The position numbers and the translations under genes are program-made. Below, piece after piece: positions 55,523 to 64,000 of a DNA stretch of 64,000 nt. How positions within the stretch are numbered: position 1 is the first letter of the stretch; every line of letters starts with the position of its first letter. The DNA lies in assembly GCF_012999535.1 (NCBI RefSeq), contig NZ_JABBWV010000009.1, forward strand, positions 206,671 through 270,670. Reading direction: 5' to 3'. The notes under the pieces are model-generated. The model was not told the DNA's origin. It saw only the letters and a list, made by a program, of their open reading frames with translations, and did not search any database. The DNA is from Microbispora sp. H11081. Its GTDB lineage: Bacteria; Actinomycetota; Actinomycetes; Streptosporangiales; Streptosporangiaceae.

Positions 55523-56308
55523 ATGAGCAACGACGCTTCCGGCAGAACCGAGGCCAGCGGCGGCGGCGTGCAGTCCGTGGACCGGGCGATCAGCATCATG
55601 GAGATCCTGGCCGATCGCGGGCAGGCGGGAGTCACCGAGATCGCGGCCGAGATCGAGGTGCACAAGTCGACCGCGTTCCGGCTGCTGGGCGCCCTGGAGG
55701 CGCGCGGCCTCGTCGAGCAGACCGAGGACCGCGGCAAGTATCGCCTCGGCTTCGGGCTCGTCCGGCTCGCCGGCAGCGTCTCCACGCGGATGGACCTCAC
55801 CCAGCAGAGCAGGCCCGTCTGCCGGCGGCTGGCCGAGGAGATCGGCGAGACCGTGAACATCGCCGTCCTGCGCTCGCACTACGCGGTCAACCTCGACCAG
55901 GTGCGCGGCCCCTCCGCCGTCACCGCCCACAACTGGGTGGGCCAGCTCACCCCCCTGCACGCGACGTCGAGCGGCAAGGTCCTGCTCGCGCACGTGGACC
56001 GGCAGCGCCGCGACGACCTGCTGCGCGCCGCGGGCCTCCAGCGCTACACCCCCAGCACGGTGACCTCCGTGGAGGACCTCGAACGCGAACTGGCGGAGGT
56101 GCGCGAGCACGGCTACGCGCTCACGCTCGAAGAACTGGAGGCGGGCCTGAACGCGCTCGCCGCCCCCGTCCGCTCCTTCAGGGGAGAGGTCGTGGCGGCG
56201 GTCAGCGCGTCCGGGCCCGCCTACCGGTTCAGCGAAAGCCGCATGCGCGAACTGGCCCCCGTCCTCGTCAAGGGAGCCGAGGAGATCAGTCACCGCCTCG
56301 GCGGCTAG
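55523..56308 (+). CDS. IclR family transcriptional regulator
   Basis: A 261-residue regulator. Winged helix (residues about 15-75): 'QSVDRAISIMEILADRGQAGVTEIAAEIEVHKSTAFRLLGALEARGLVEQ', reported by VTEIAAEIEVHKSTAFRLL. IclR ligand domain follows with 'THATSSGKVLLAH'-like 'LHATSSGKVLLAHVD' and 'LTLEELEAGLNALAAPVRSF'. It is divergent from the dimethylglycine operon and convergent with fdhF, so sits in the centre of the betaine genes. Palindromes before both operons are likely its sites. The inducer may be betaine or a methylglycine (inference). Confidence 0.92.
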   Translation: MSNDASGRTEASGGGVQSVDRAISIMEILADRGQAGVTEIAAEIEVHKSTAFRLLGALEARGLVEQTEDRGKYRLGFGLVRLAGSVSTRMDLTQQSRPVCRRLAEEIGETVNIAVLRSHYAVNLDQVRGPSAVTAHNWVGQLTPLHATSSGKVLLAHVDRQRRDDLLRAAGLQRYTPSTVTSVEDLERELAEVREHGYALTLEELEAGLNALAAPVRSFRGEVVAAVSASGPAYRFSESRMRELAPVLVKGAEEISHRLGG

Positions 56309-58632
56309 CCTTCCTCTCCCCCGCCGGCTTCCACGGCCGGTGCCGCCGCGCGGCGCAGCCGTACGACGACGCTCTTGGACGTCGGCGTGTTCGACGTCTC
56401 CGCCACCGAGTCCAGGGGCACCAGCACGTTCGTCTCGGGGAAGTACGCCGCGCAGCAGCCCCGCGCCGTCGGATAGGCGACCGCGCGGAACCCCTCGGCC
56501 ACGCGCTCGCCGTCCGCCCACTCGCTGATGATGTCGAGCATGTCGCCGTCCGCCAGCCCGCGCTCGGCCAGGTCGTCGGCGTGGACGAAGATCACCCGCC
56601 GCCCGTTCTTGATGCCGCGGTAGCGGTCGTTCAGGCCGTAGATCGTCGTGTTGTACTGGTCGTGGCTGCGGATCGTCTGCAGCACGAGACGGCCCGGCGG
56701 CACCCGCAGCACCTCCAGCGGGTTCACCGTGAAGTTCGCCTTCCCCGTGGCCGTGGGGAAACGGCGCTCGTCGCGCGGCGCGTTCGGCAGCGCGAAGCCG
56801 CCAGACCCGCGCACCCTCGCGTTGAAGTCGTCGAACCCGGGCACGACCCGCTCGATGCGCTCCCTGATCGCGTCGTAGCCCGCCTCGAACTCCGCCCACG
56901 GCACGTGCGGGTCGTCGCCGAACAGCTCGCGGGCCAGCCGGCTCACGATCGCCACCTCCGACAGCAGCGTGTCCGACGCGGGGCTCAGCCGGCCGCGCGA
57001 GGCGTGCACCATGCCCATCGAGTCCTCCACCGTGACGAACTGCTCGCCACCGGCCTGGACGTCCCGCTCCGTACGGCCGAGCGTGGGCAGGATCAGCGCC
57101 TGCTCGCCGCACACGCCGTGCGACCGGTTCAGCTTGGTCGACACCTGCACCGTGAGCCGGCAGCGGCGCAGGGCCGCCTCGGTCGCCGCCGTGTCCGGCG
57201 TCGCCGAGACGAAGTTGCCGCCCATGGCGAAGAACACCCGGGCCTGCCCGTCCCGCATGGCCCGGATGGCCTCCACGGTGTCGTGGCCGTGCTCGCGCGG
57301 CGGCGCGAAGCCGAACTCCGCGGCCAGCGCGTCGAGGAACTCCGGCTTGGGCTTCTCGTAGATGCCCATCGTCCGGTCGCCCTGCACGTTGGAGTGCCCG
57401 CGTACGGGACACACGCCCGCGCCGGGACGCCCGACGTTGCCCCGCAGCAGCAGGAAGTTGACGATCTCCCTGATCGTCGGCACCGACTTGCGGTGCTGGG
57501 TGAGGCCCATCGCCCAGCAGACCACGACCGAGCGGGCGGCCAGCACGTCGCGGGCCGTCTCCTCGATCTCGGCGCGGGTCAGCCCGGTCGCCTCCAGCAC
57601 CTCGGGCCAGTCGAGCCCGCGTACGTGCTGCTCCCAGGCGTCGAAGCCGTGCGTGTGCGCCTCGACGAACTCGCGGTCCACCACCGTGCCGGGCGCGGCG
57701 TCCTCGGCCTCCAGCAGGAGCAGCGACAGCGCCTGGAACAGCGCCAGGTCGCCCCCGAGGCGGATCTGCAGGAACCGGTCGGACAGCGCCGTCCCGGTCC
57801 CGGCGAGACCGGAGGCCTTCTGCGGGTTCTTGAACCGCAGCAGCCCGGCCTCCGGCAGCGGGTTGACCGCCACGATCCGCGCGCCGCCCCGCTTGGCGCG
57901 TTCCAGCGCGGTGAGCATGCGCGGATGGTTTGTGCCCGGGTTCTGGCCCACCACGAAGACCAGGTCGGCCCGGTGCAGGTCCTCCAGCGACACCGTGCCC
58001 TTGCCGATGCCGAGCGTCTCGGTCAGCGCCGAACCACTCGACTCGTGGCACATGTTGGAGCAGTCGGGCAGGTTGTTGGTGCCGAACCTGCGGACGAGGA
58101 GCTGGTAGGCGAAGGCGGCCTCGTTGGACGTACGGCCCGAGGTGTAGAAGACGGCCTGGTCGGGGTCGTCGAGCGCGCGCAGCTCACGAGCGACGACGCC
58201 GAAGGCGTCCTCCCAAGAGATCGGCTCGTAACGGTCGGAGCCGGCCGGCTTGTACATCGGCTCGGTGAGCCGGCCCTGCTGACCCAGCCAATAGTCGCTG
58301 CGCCGGGCCAGCTCGTCCACCGGATACTCGGCGAAGAAGTCGCGGGTGACCCGGCGGACCGTCGCCTCCTCGGCCACCGCCTTCGCGCCGTTCTCGCAGA
58401 ACTCCGCGGGACTGCGGTGTCCTTCGCCCTCCGGCCAGGCGCACCCTGGGCAGTCGAAGCCGGTCTTCTGGTTGACCCGCAACAGAGTCAGCAGCGTCCG
58501 CCCCGCGCCCATCTGGCGGTACGCCGTGCCCAGCGCGTGACCGACCGCCGGGATCCCGCCCGCCCAGCTCTTGGGCGAACCGACCTCCAGCCCCTCGTCT
58601 CCGACGTCCTCCCGAGGCGCCCTACGCGTCAC
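56305..58632 (-). CDS. FdhF/YdeP family molybdopterin oxidoreductase
   Basis: A 775-residue molybdoenzyme of the FdhF/YdeP family. An N-terminal segment carries cysteines 'CPGCAWPEG…FCENG' (about residues 61-80) that replace the usual 4Fe-4S set. Molybdopterin domain motifs are 'VFYTSGRTSNEAAFAYQLLVRRFGTNNL', 'VVGQNPGTNHPRML' and 'GGNFVSATPDTAATEAALRRC', reported by SGRTSNEAAFAYQ and NPGTNHPRML; the MoCo-binding C-terminal domain ends the protein. Probable role: oxidising formate made from methyl groups. No selenocysteine signal is seen; the family lacks it. Confidence 0.82.
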   Translation of the reverse strand: MTRRAPREDVGDEGLEVGSPKSWAGGIPAVGHALGTAYRQMGAGRTLLTLLRVNQKTGFDCPGCAWPEGEGHRSPAEFCENGAKAVAEEATVRRVTRDFFAEYPVDELARRSDYWLGQQGRLTEPMYKPAGSDRYEPISWEDAFGVVARELRALDDPDQAVFYTSGRTSNEAAFAYQLLVRRFGTNNLPDCSNMCHESSGSALTETLGIGKGTVSLEDLHRADLVFVVGQNPGTNHPRMLTALERAKRGGARIVAVNPLPEAGLLRFKNPQKASGLAGTGTALSDRFLQIRLGGDLALFQALSLLLLEAEDAAPGTVVDREFVEAHTHGFDAWEQHVRGLDWPEVLEATGLTRAEIEETARDVLAARSVVVCWAMGLTQHRKSVPTIREIVNFLLLRGNVGRPGAGVCPVRGHSNVQGDRTMGIYEKPKPEFLDALAAEFGFAPPREHGHDTVEAIRAMRDGQARVFFAMGGNFVSATPDTAATEAALRRCRLTVQVSTKLNRSHGVCGEQALILPTLGRTERDVQAGGEQFVTVEDSMGMVHASRGRLSPASDTLLSEVAIVSRLARELFGDDPHVPWAEFEAGYDAIRERIERVVPGFDDFNARVRGSGGFALPNAPRDERRFPTATGKANFTVNPLEVLRVPPGRLVLQTIRSHDQYNTTIYGLNDRYRGIKNGRRVIFVHADDLAERGLADGDMLDIISEWADGERVAEGFRAVAYPTARGCCAAYFPETNVLVPLDSVAETSNTPTSKSVVVRLRRAAAPAVEAGGGEEG

Positions 58633-58672
58633 CCCGCATCTCCTCCAACCTCACTTCACCAGCCCGGCGACC

Positions 58673-59794
58673 TCACTCGCCGAGCCTGCCGCGCACCCAA
58701 TCATGGAACAGGCCGATGTGGTGCTCACTTGGCACCAGCACCCCGCCCTTGGCATACGTACGGGAGCTCATCGAGGGCTGGGTGCGCTCGCAGGCCTCGA
58801 AGTCCTGCTCGTTGACCCGGTGGAACAACTCCACGGACCGGCTGATGTCCCTGCCCTCTGCCACCACCTCCGGCAGATACAGCCAGTCGCATTCCACCAC
58901 CGTCCGGTCCACCGCGAGTGGGAACATCCGATGGATGATCACATGGTCGGGCACCATGTTGACGAACACCTGCGGCTTGATAGTGATGGCATAGTAGCGT
59001 CGGTCCTGGTCCGCGCTGATAGTGGGGATACGGTCGAGCCCCTCGGAGCCGTCCACCGTGAACCCCTGGATGTCCTCGCCGAACAGCGCGCCGTGGCCCA
59101 CGTAGTACTGCGCCGCGTAGCCGTCGGCGAACTCCGGCAGCACCTCGGTCAGCTCGGGGTGGATCGTCGCGCAGTGGTAGCACTCCATGAAGTTCTCGAC
59201 GATGAGCTTCCAGTTGGCCTTCACGTCGTACACGATCCGGCGGCCGAGCGCCAGGTTGGCGACGTCGTAGTTGTCCAGGGACGCCACGTCGCCCAGGCGC
59301 GTACGCACCTCGCCGAGCACGGTGTCCTCGAACGAGGGCGGCTCGTCGGCGAGGCACACCCACACGTAGCCCAGCCACTCGCGCACCGCCACGTTGACCA
59401 GGCCGTACTCGACCCGGTCGAGGTCGGGCATCTTGGTGAGGTTGGGGGCCGCGATGAGCTTGCCCTCCAGGTCGTACGTCCAGGCGTGGTAGGGGCACTG
59501 GAAGGCCCGCTTGACCTCGCCGCACTCCTCCGTGCTGATCCGGGCGCCGCGGTGGCGGCAGACGTTGTAGAACGCGCGGATCGAGTTGTCCCGCGCCCGC
59601 GTGATCAGGATGCTCTCGGTGCCGACCTGGACGGTCCTGAACGACCCCGGCTTGGGCAGGTCGGCGGCCAGGACCGCGCAGAACCACATCGACTCGAAGA
59701 TGCGCTTCTGCTCCGACGCGAAGACCCCGGGGTCGGTGTAGTGCTCGCCCGGCAGCGTGGCCATCAGGCTCGGGGGCAGGCTCGTGGTGCTCAC
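58673..59794 (-). CDS. gbcA: Rieske oxygenase alpha subunit, glycine betaine monooxygenase (GbcA)-like
   Basis: A 373-residue ring-hydroxylating-type oxygenase. Rieske centre: Cys79-Arg-His81 (CRHRGA) and Cys100-Pro-Tyr-His103 (CPYHAWTY). The mononuclear iron domain has 'NFMECYHCATIHPEL' and a conserved Asp-bearing C-terminal part. It resembles GbcA, which demethylates glycine betaine to dimethylglycine and formaldehyde. The surrounding dimethylglycine, sarcosine and formaldehyde genes support that; stachydrine or another quaternary amine is possible. The partner reductase (GbcB) is not in the window. Confidence 0.72.
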   Translation of the reverse strand: MSTTSLPPSLMATLPGEHYTDPGVFASEQKRIFESMWFCAVLAADLPKPGSFRTVQVGTESILITRARDNSIRAFYNVCRHRGARISTEECGEVKRAFQCPYHAWTYDLEGKLIAAPNLTKMPDLDRVEYGLVNVAVREWLGYVWVCLADEPPSFEDTVLGEVRTRLGDVASLDNYDVANLALGRRIVYDVKANWKLIVENFMECYHCATIHPELTEVLPEFADGYAAQYYVGHGALFGEDIQGFTVDGSEGLDRIPTISADQDRRYYAITIKPQVFVNMVPDHVIIHRMFPLAVDRTVVECDWLYLPEVVAEGRDISRSVELFHRVNEQDFEACERTQPSMSSRTYAKGGVLVPSEHHIGLFHDWVRGRLGE

Positions 59795-59855
59795 TGGTGG
59801 CTCCTGAAGGTCGTACGTCGCACGTCGGGGATCGAGGTGATCAGGGGGAGACCGG

Positions 59856-60941
59856 TCACAGGACCACGACGGAGCGCAGCACCTCGCCGTGGTGCATCTT
59901 CTCGAAGGCCGCCTCGACGTCCTCGAGCGCGATCGTCTCGGTGACGAACGCGTCCAGGTCGAGCCTGCCCTGCTGGTAGAGGGACACGAGCATGGGGAAG
60001 TCGCGGCTGGGCAGGCAGTCGCCGTACCAGGAGGACTTCAGCGCGCCGCCACGGCCGAAGACGTCGAGCAGCGGCAGTTCCAGCGTCATCTCCGGGGTCG
60101 GCACGCCGACCAGCACGACGGTCCCGGCCAGGTCGCGGGCGTAGAACGCCTGCTTGTACGTCTCGGGGCGGCCCACCGCCTCGATCACGACGTCGGCGCC
60201 GAACCCGCCGGTCAGCTCGCGGATGGCCTCAACCGGGTCGGTCTCGCGGGAGTTGACGGTGTGGGTGGCGCCGAAACGGCGGGCCCAGTCGAGCTTGGTG
60301 TCGTCCACGTCAACGGCGATGATCCTGGTCGCCCCGGCCAGGTGGGCGCCCGCGATGGCCGCGTCGCCCACGCCGCCGCAGCCGATGACGGCGACCGAGT
60401 CGCCGCGGGTCACGCCGCCGGTGTTGATGGCCGCGCCGAGGCCCGCCATGACGCCGCAGCCGAGCAGGCCGACCGCGACCGGCGACGCGCTCGGGTCGAC
60501 CTTCGTGCACTGACCGGCCGCCACCAGCGTCTTGTCCGCGAACGCGCCGATCCCGAGCGCCGGGGACAGCGGGGTGCCGTCGGCCAGCGTCATCTTCTGG
60601 GTGGCGTTGTGGGTGGCGAAGCAGTACTGGGGGCGTCCGCGCAGGCAGGCCCGGCAGGCGCCGCAGACGGCGCGCCAGTTGAGGATGACGAAGTCGCCGG
60701 GGGCGACGTCGGTCACCCCCTCGCCGACGGCCTCGACCACGCCGGCCGCCTCGTGCCCGAGGAGGAACGGGAAGTCGTCGTTGATGCCGCCCTCGCGGTA
60801 GTGCAGATCGGTGTGGCACACCCCGCAGGCCCGCACGGCGACGAGCGCCTCACCCGGGCCCGGATCGGGGACGACGATCGTCTCCAGACTGACCGGCTGC
60901 CCCTTGCCCCTCGCGACGACCCCACGGACTTCGTGCGCCAT
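59856..60941 (-). CDS. mscR: S-(hydroxymethyl)mycothiol dehydrogenase (mycothiol-dependent formaldehyde dehydrogenase)
   Basis: A 361-residue zinc alcohol dehydrogenase that oxidises the mycothiol adduct of formaldehyde. Catalytic zinc: '[16 protein letters not shown]' and '[11 protein letters not shown]'. Structural zinc: '[15 protein letters not shown]'. Family-typical '[12 protein letters not shown]', '[16 protein letters not shown]' and NAD motif 'GCGGVGDAA' follow. ATG 60941 has AGAGG upstream; the frame is open a little further. It is the first gene of mscR-gbcA-fdhF and removes formaldehyde released by betaine demethylation. Mycothiol use implies an actinobacterial host. Confidence 0.92.
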   Translation of the reverse strand: MAHEVRGVVARGKGQPVSLETIVVPDPGPGEALVAVRACGVCHTDLHYREGGINDDFPFLLGHEAAGVVEAVGEGVTDVAPGDFVILNWRAVCGACRACLRGRPQYCFATHNATQKMTLADGTPLSPALGIGAFADKTLVAAGQCTKVDPSASPVAVGLLGCGVMAGLGAAINTGGVTRGDSVAVIGCGGVGDAAIAGAHLAGATRIIAVDVDDTKLDWARRFGATHTVNSRETDPVEAIRELTGGFGADVVIEAVGRPETYKQAFYARDLAGTVVLVGVPTPEMTLELPLLDVFGRGGALKSSWYGDCLPSRDFPMLVSLYQQGRLDLDAFVTETIALEDVEAAFEKMHHGEVLRSVVVL

Positions 60942-60966
60942 GGCCTCTTTCCCTCGAATCTGCGCT

Positions 60967-61005
60967 GGTTGTGCAAGACGAAACACATAGCACTATGCGC
61001 AACAG
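60967..61005. promoter_or_regulatory. IclR-like motif copies upstream of mscR-gbcA-fdhF
   Basis: GGTTGTGCAAGAC (60967-60979) and CTATGCGCAACAG (60993-61005, reverse of CTGTTGCGCATAG) repeat the TGTTGCGCA core seen at 55349-55382. They lie 26-64 bp before the mscR start. Confidence 0.5.
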
Positions 61006-61033
61006 ATTGAGGCCGCCCACCCCCCATGTCAAG

Positions 61034-61300
61034 GCCCCCACCCCAGGCCGTGATCTTGTAGTTAGTCGCAGCCGAGGCCGTGACCTGCGGGGAAACCGTC
61101 CGTGATCATGCAAATAATCACCAGCAGCCCTTCCGGCCTGGGCATTCATCGTTCGCGATCATGCAATTGCATGATCACGAACGGCTACGCCCCTGGTCAG
61201 CCAGACGGCCGACGAAATCGTGCATGATCACGGAGGATGGATGCCCAGGTGGGAGGCACCCGCTGCGACAAACTACAAGATCACGGCGAGGGGGTGGGGG
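61034..61300. repeat. Concentric inverted-repeat element (MITE-like)
   Basis: Three nested inverted repeats share one centre near 61167: outer arms 61048-61072 and 61262-61286 (24 of 25 match), middle arms 61101-61112 and 61221-61232 (12 bp), inner palindrome 61150-61183 (one mismatched pair). C-rich DNA flanks one side and G-rich DNA the other, so symmetry extends to about 61034 and 61300. No gene inside. Confidence 0.65.
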
Positions 61301-61301
61301 G

Positions 61302-61886
61302 TTAGCGGGGGGGTTGTTCGAGGTGGGCGATGACGGGGGCCAGGAGGTCGTTCAACTCGCGTACGAGGACCGTGAGCGCCCGGTGTGCCGTCTCGGCCAG
61401 GTCGTGCGCGGGTCCTTCCGGCGCGGCGGGCAGGTCGTCCAGCGGCACCGGGGCGTCCACCATCAGGGTCGGACGCAGGTAGGGGATCTTCGCGAGGTCC
61501 TGCTCGGCGGGCTCGACGAACTGGCCGAAGATCTCCGGCCAGCCCCGCCAGCCGCGGTCGCGCCACCAGTCACGCGACACCGTCAGCGCGGCCGGCGGCG
61601 GGGAGACGATCGTGACTCGCGCCGTCAGCGACCCGTCCCAGCCGTTGCGCTCACAGGTGGCCGACAGGATCCGCCGATGCCAGCGCACGAACCCCGGCGA
61701 GGTCAGGGGCGGGGTGGCGATCCGCCAGGCCGCGCACGCGAACGCGACCGGGGCGATGTCACCCCACACCCCCTCGAACTCGCCGATGCTCTCCCACACC
61801 CGCTCCGTGTAGTGGCTGACGCCGCTGTAGCGGGCGCGCTCGCGGTCGGATCGCCCGTCGATCCAGAACGCCTGCTGGCCGGCCAT
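61302..61886 (-). CDS. Hypothetical protein
   Basis: A 194-residue protein without a recognised family. It starts MAGQQAFWIDGRSDRERARY and contains 'IATPPLTSPGFVRWHRRIL', a Trp-rich central stretch ('SRDWWRDRGWRGWPEIFGQFVEPAEQ') and a helical C-terminus ('DLAETAHRALTVLVRELNDLLAPVIAHL'). No signal peptide or membrane helix. The many Trp and Arg residues suggest a compact soluble protein. It is directly 3' of clpC (9 bp gap, same strand) and directly 5' of the inverted-repeat element on its other side. Confidence 0.6.
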   Translation of the reverse strand: MAGQQAFWIDGRSDRERARYSGVSHYTERVWESIGEFEGVWGDIAPVAFACAAWRIATPPLTSPGFVRWHRRILSATCERNGWDGSLTARVTIVSPPPAALTVSRDWWRDRGWRGWPEIFGQFVEPAEQDLAKIPYLRPTLMVDAPVPLDDLPAAPEGPAHDLAETAHRALTVLVRELNDLLAPVIAHLEQPPR

Positions 61887-61895
61887 CCGCCGGGA

Positions 61896-64000
61896 TCAGC
61901 CGTTCGACGCGGTGGTGGTCGGCGCGGCGACGGCGGCCGGTGCGGCCTCCCCGGCGAAGGTGAACTTCGCGGCGTCGCCCTCACCCTCGATGTCGATCTT
62001 GACGACCTGGCCGGGCCGCAGCTCGCCGTAGAGGATCTTCTCCGACAGCGTGTCCTCCAGCTCCCGCTGGATCGTACGGCGCAGCGGTCGGGCGCCCATG
62101 ACCGGGTCGTACCCGCGGTCGGCCAGCACCTGCTTGGCCGCGGGGGACACCTCCAGGCCCATGTCGCGGTCCTTGAGACGCTCGGCCACCTGGGCGAGCA
62201 TCAGGTCCACGATCTGGATGATCTCCTTGGGCGTGAGCTGGTGGAAGACCACGATGTCGTCGACGCGGTTGAGGAACTCGGGCCGGAAGTGCTGCTTGAG
62301 CTCCTCCTGCACCTTCACCTTCATCCGCTCGTACGTGCTCTCCTCGTCGTTGGACTTCGCGAAGCCGAGGGCGACACCCTTGGAGATGTCGCGGGTGCCG
62401 AGGTTGGTCGTCATGATGATGACGGTGTTCTTGAAGTCCACCACCCGGCCCTGCGCGTCGGTCAGCCGGCCGTCCTCCAGAATCTGCAACAACGAGTTGA
62501 AGATGTCCGGGTGGGCCTTCTCGATCTCGTCGAACAGCACCACCGAGAACGGCTTGCGCCGCACCTTCTCGGTCAGCTGACCACCCTCCTCATACCCGAC
62601 ATAACCGGGCGGAGAGCCGAACAACCGCGAAACGGTGTGCTTCTCCATGAACTCCGACATGTCCAGCATGATCAGCGCGTCCTCGTCCCCGAACAGGAAC
62701 TCCGCCAGCGCCTTGGACAACTCGGTCTTCCCCACACCCGACGGGCCCGCGAAGATGAACGACCCACCCGGCCTTCTCGGGTCCTTCAACCCCGCACGAG
62801 TACGCCGGATCGACCGCGACAACCCCTTGATCGCATCATCCTGGCCGATGATCCGCTTGTGCAGCTCATCTTCCATCCGCAGCAGCCGCTGCGACTCCTC
62901 CTCGGTCAGCTTGAACACCGGGATACCCGTGGCGGTGGCCAGAACCTCAGCGATCAGCTCCTCGGTCACCTCGGCCACGACATCCATGTCGCCGGCCTTC
63001 CACTCCTTCTCCCGCCGCTCCCGCTTCAGCTGCAACTGCTTTTCCTGATCACGCAACGCCGCGGCCTTCTCGAAGTCCTGCGCATCGATCGCCGACTCCT
63101 TCTCCCGCCGCACATTCGCGATCTTCTCGTCGTACTCCCGCAGATCCGGCGGCGCCGTCATCCGCCGGATCCGCATCCGCGACCCCGCCTCATCGATCAG
63201 ATCGATCGCCTTGTCCGGCAGGAACCGGTCACTGATATACCGGTCGGCCAAGGTGGCGGCCGCCACCAACGCCCCATCGGTGATCGACACCCGATGATGC
63301 GCCTCGTACCGATCCCGCAGCCCCTTCAAAATCTCGATCGTGTGCGACAACGACGGCTCGGCCACCTGAATCGGCTGGAACCGCCGCTCCAACGCCGCGT
63401 CCTTCTCCAGATGCTTGCGATACTCATCCAGCGTCGTCGCGCCGATCGTCTGCAGCTCACCACGGGCCAGCATCGGCTTCAAAATGCTCGCCGCGTCGAT
63501 CGCGCCCTCGGCCGCGCCCGCACCGACCAGCGTGTGCAGCTCGTCGATGAACAAGATGATGTCGCCCCGGGTACGGATCTCCTTGAGCACCTTCTTCAGC
63601 CGCTCTTCGAAATCACCCCGATACCGCGACCCCGCGACCAGCGCACCCAGATCCAGGGTGTACAGCTGCTTGTCCTTCAGCGTCTCGGGCACCTCACCCT
63701 TGACGATCTTCTGCGACAGCCCCTCCACCACCGCGGTCTTGCCCACACCCGGCTCACCCACCAGCACCGGGTTGTTCTTCGTCCGGCGCGACAACACCTG
63801 CATGACCCGCTCGATCTCCTTGTCCCGGCCGATCACCGGGTCGAGCTTGCCCTCACGCGCCGCCTGGGTCAGATTCCGCCCGAACTGGTCCAGCACCAGC
63901 GACGTCGACGGCGCCGACTCCTGCGGGCCCCCCGCCGCCGCCGGCTCCTTACCCTGATACCCGTGCAGCAACTGGATCACCTGCTGCCGCACCCGGTTCA
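61896..64000 (-). CDS. clpC: ClpC ATPase, N-terminus beyond the window
   Basis: The last about 701 residues of a ClpC-type AAA+ unfoldase; the N-terminal repeat domain lies past base 64000, where the frame continues (…[18 protein letters not shown]). First AAA: Walker [14 protein letters not shown], Walker B '[23 protein letters not shown]'. Middle UVR-like segment '[18 protein letters not shown]' is ClpC-specific. Second AAA: '[20 protein letters not shown]' and '[18 protein letters not shown]'. It feeds proteins to ClpP and joins stress control. The C-terminal tail is Ala-rich. Length here fits 840 residues overall. Confidence 0.95.
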   Translation of the reverse strand, partial: NRVRQQVIQLLHGYQGKEPAAAGGPQESAPSTSLVLDQFGRNLTQAAREGKLDPVIGRDKEIERVMQVLSRRTKNNPVLVGEPGVGKTAVVEGLSQKIVKGEVPETLKDKQLYTLDLGALVAGSRYRGDFEERLKKVLKEIRTRGDIILFIDELHTLVGAGAAEGAIDAASILKPMLARGELQTIGATTLDEYRKHLEKDAALERRFQPIQVAEPSLSHTIEILKGLRDRYEAHHRVSITDGALVAAATLADRYISDRFLPDKAIDLIDEAGSRMRIRRMTAPPDLREYDEKIANVRREKESAIDAQDFEKAAALRDQEKQLQLKRERREKEWKAGDMDVVAEVTEELIAEVLATATGIPVFKLTEEESQRLLRMEDELHKRIIGQDDAIKGLSRSIRRTRAGLKDPRRPGGSFIFAGPSGVGKTELSKALAEFLFGDEDALIMLDMSEFMEKHTVSRLFGSPPGYVGYEEGGQLTEKVRRKPFSVVLFDEIEKAHPDIFNSLLQILEDGRLTDAQGRVVDFKNTVIIMTTNLGTRDISKGVALGFAKSNDEESTYERMKVKVQEELKQHFRPEFLNRVDDIVVFHQLTPKEIIQIVDLMLAQVAERLKDRDMGLEVSPAAKQVLADRGYDPVMGARPLRRTIQRELEDTLSEKILYGELRPGQVVKIDIEGEGDAAKFTFAGEAAPAAVAAPTTTASNG

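Noticed and set aside
56305..58632. Selenocysteine formate dehydrogenase
   Set aside because: No in-frame TGA is needed and the FdhF/YdeP branch has neither the SECIS element nor the Sec site.
61034..61300. Inverted-repeat region as CRISPR or tRNA cluster
   Set aside because: Repeats are inverted and concentric, not direct and evenly spaced, and no tRNA fold or anticodon arm was recognised.

Overview
This is a 64 kb stretch of very GC-rich DNA that reads as the chromosome of a filamentous actinobacterium. Mycothiol-dependent formaldehyde dehydrogenase, DUF397, a DUF574-type methyltransferase, ClpC, many GTG/TTG starts and strong codon bias support this. The cellulolytic genes together with a complete mreBCD-mrdA-rodA cluster suggest a Streptosporangiales-like organism. 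That assignment is an inference from gene content; no rRNA gene is present in the window.

Layout. 1-10.9 kb: the end of a secreted carbohydrate-binding protein, a LacI regulator, several small actinobacterial genes (DUF397, DUF6158, a 48-aa acidic protein), a divergent GHKL-like protein with decayed nucleotide-binding motifs, an MFS transporter, an F420-type luciferase-like enzyme, a decayed ArsR/AHSA1 pair, two bacterial PH-domain membrane proteins, a ureohydrolase and a lipoprotein serine hydrolase. 11.1-17.8 kb: the cell-shape operon mreB-mreC-mreD-mrdA-rodA, followed by a DUF2293 gene. 17.8-23.7 kb: a Ser/Thr kinase, an orphan HsdM-HsdS-like DNA methylase, a PP2C phosphatase, and an AT-richer two-gene RloB/RloA (AbiL-like) defence module. 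23.9-38 kb: ordinary accessory metabolism and regulators: SDRs, a CGNR regulator with a three-site operator, methyltransferases, acetate kinase, PhzF, AhpD-like protein, a NarL-type two-component pair, metE, XRE/MmyB-like and LysR regulators. 38-44.7 kb: DoxX, then a cellulose-utilisation block made of a GH9-CBM3c-FN3-CBM2 cellulase and two tandemly duplicated non-catalytic FN3/CBM2 secreted proteins. 44.8-46.5 kb: rnhB, a Phd-type antitoxin and panD.

46.6-61 kb holds a coherent catabolic regulon that appears to degrade glycine betaine to serine. A Rieske oxygenase (GbcA-like) makes dimethylglycine, an FAD/folate dimethylglycine dehydrogenase makes sarcosine, heterotetrameric sarcosine oxidase SoxBDAG makes glycine, and GlyA makes serine. 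The C1 units are handled by folate, by a mycothiol-dependent formaldehyde dehydrogenase and by an FdhF/YdeP-type molybdoenzyme. An IclR regulator sits in the middle, and a shared TGTTGCGCA-like motif occurs in front of both operons. The window ends with a ~240 bp concentric inverted-repeat element, an unknown gene and most of clpC.

The points most worth following up are the kinase/methylase/phosphatase plus RloAB cluster, the three-site CGNR operator with exact 24 bp spacing, the duplicated FN3-CBM2 genes with copied hairpins, the long concentric palindrome before clpC, the GHKL protein lacking its nucleotide-binding residues, and a possible tiny toxin downstream of the Phd antitoxin.
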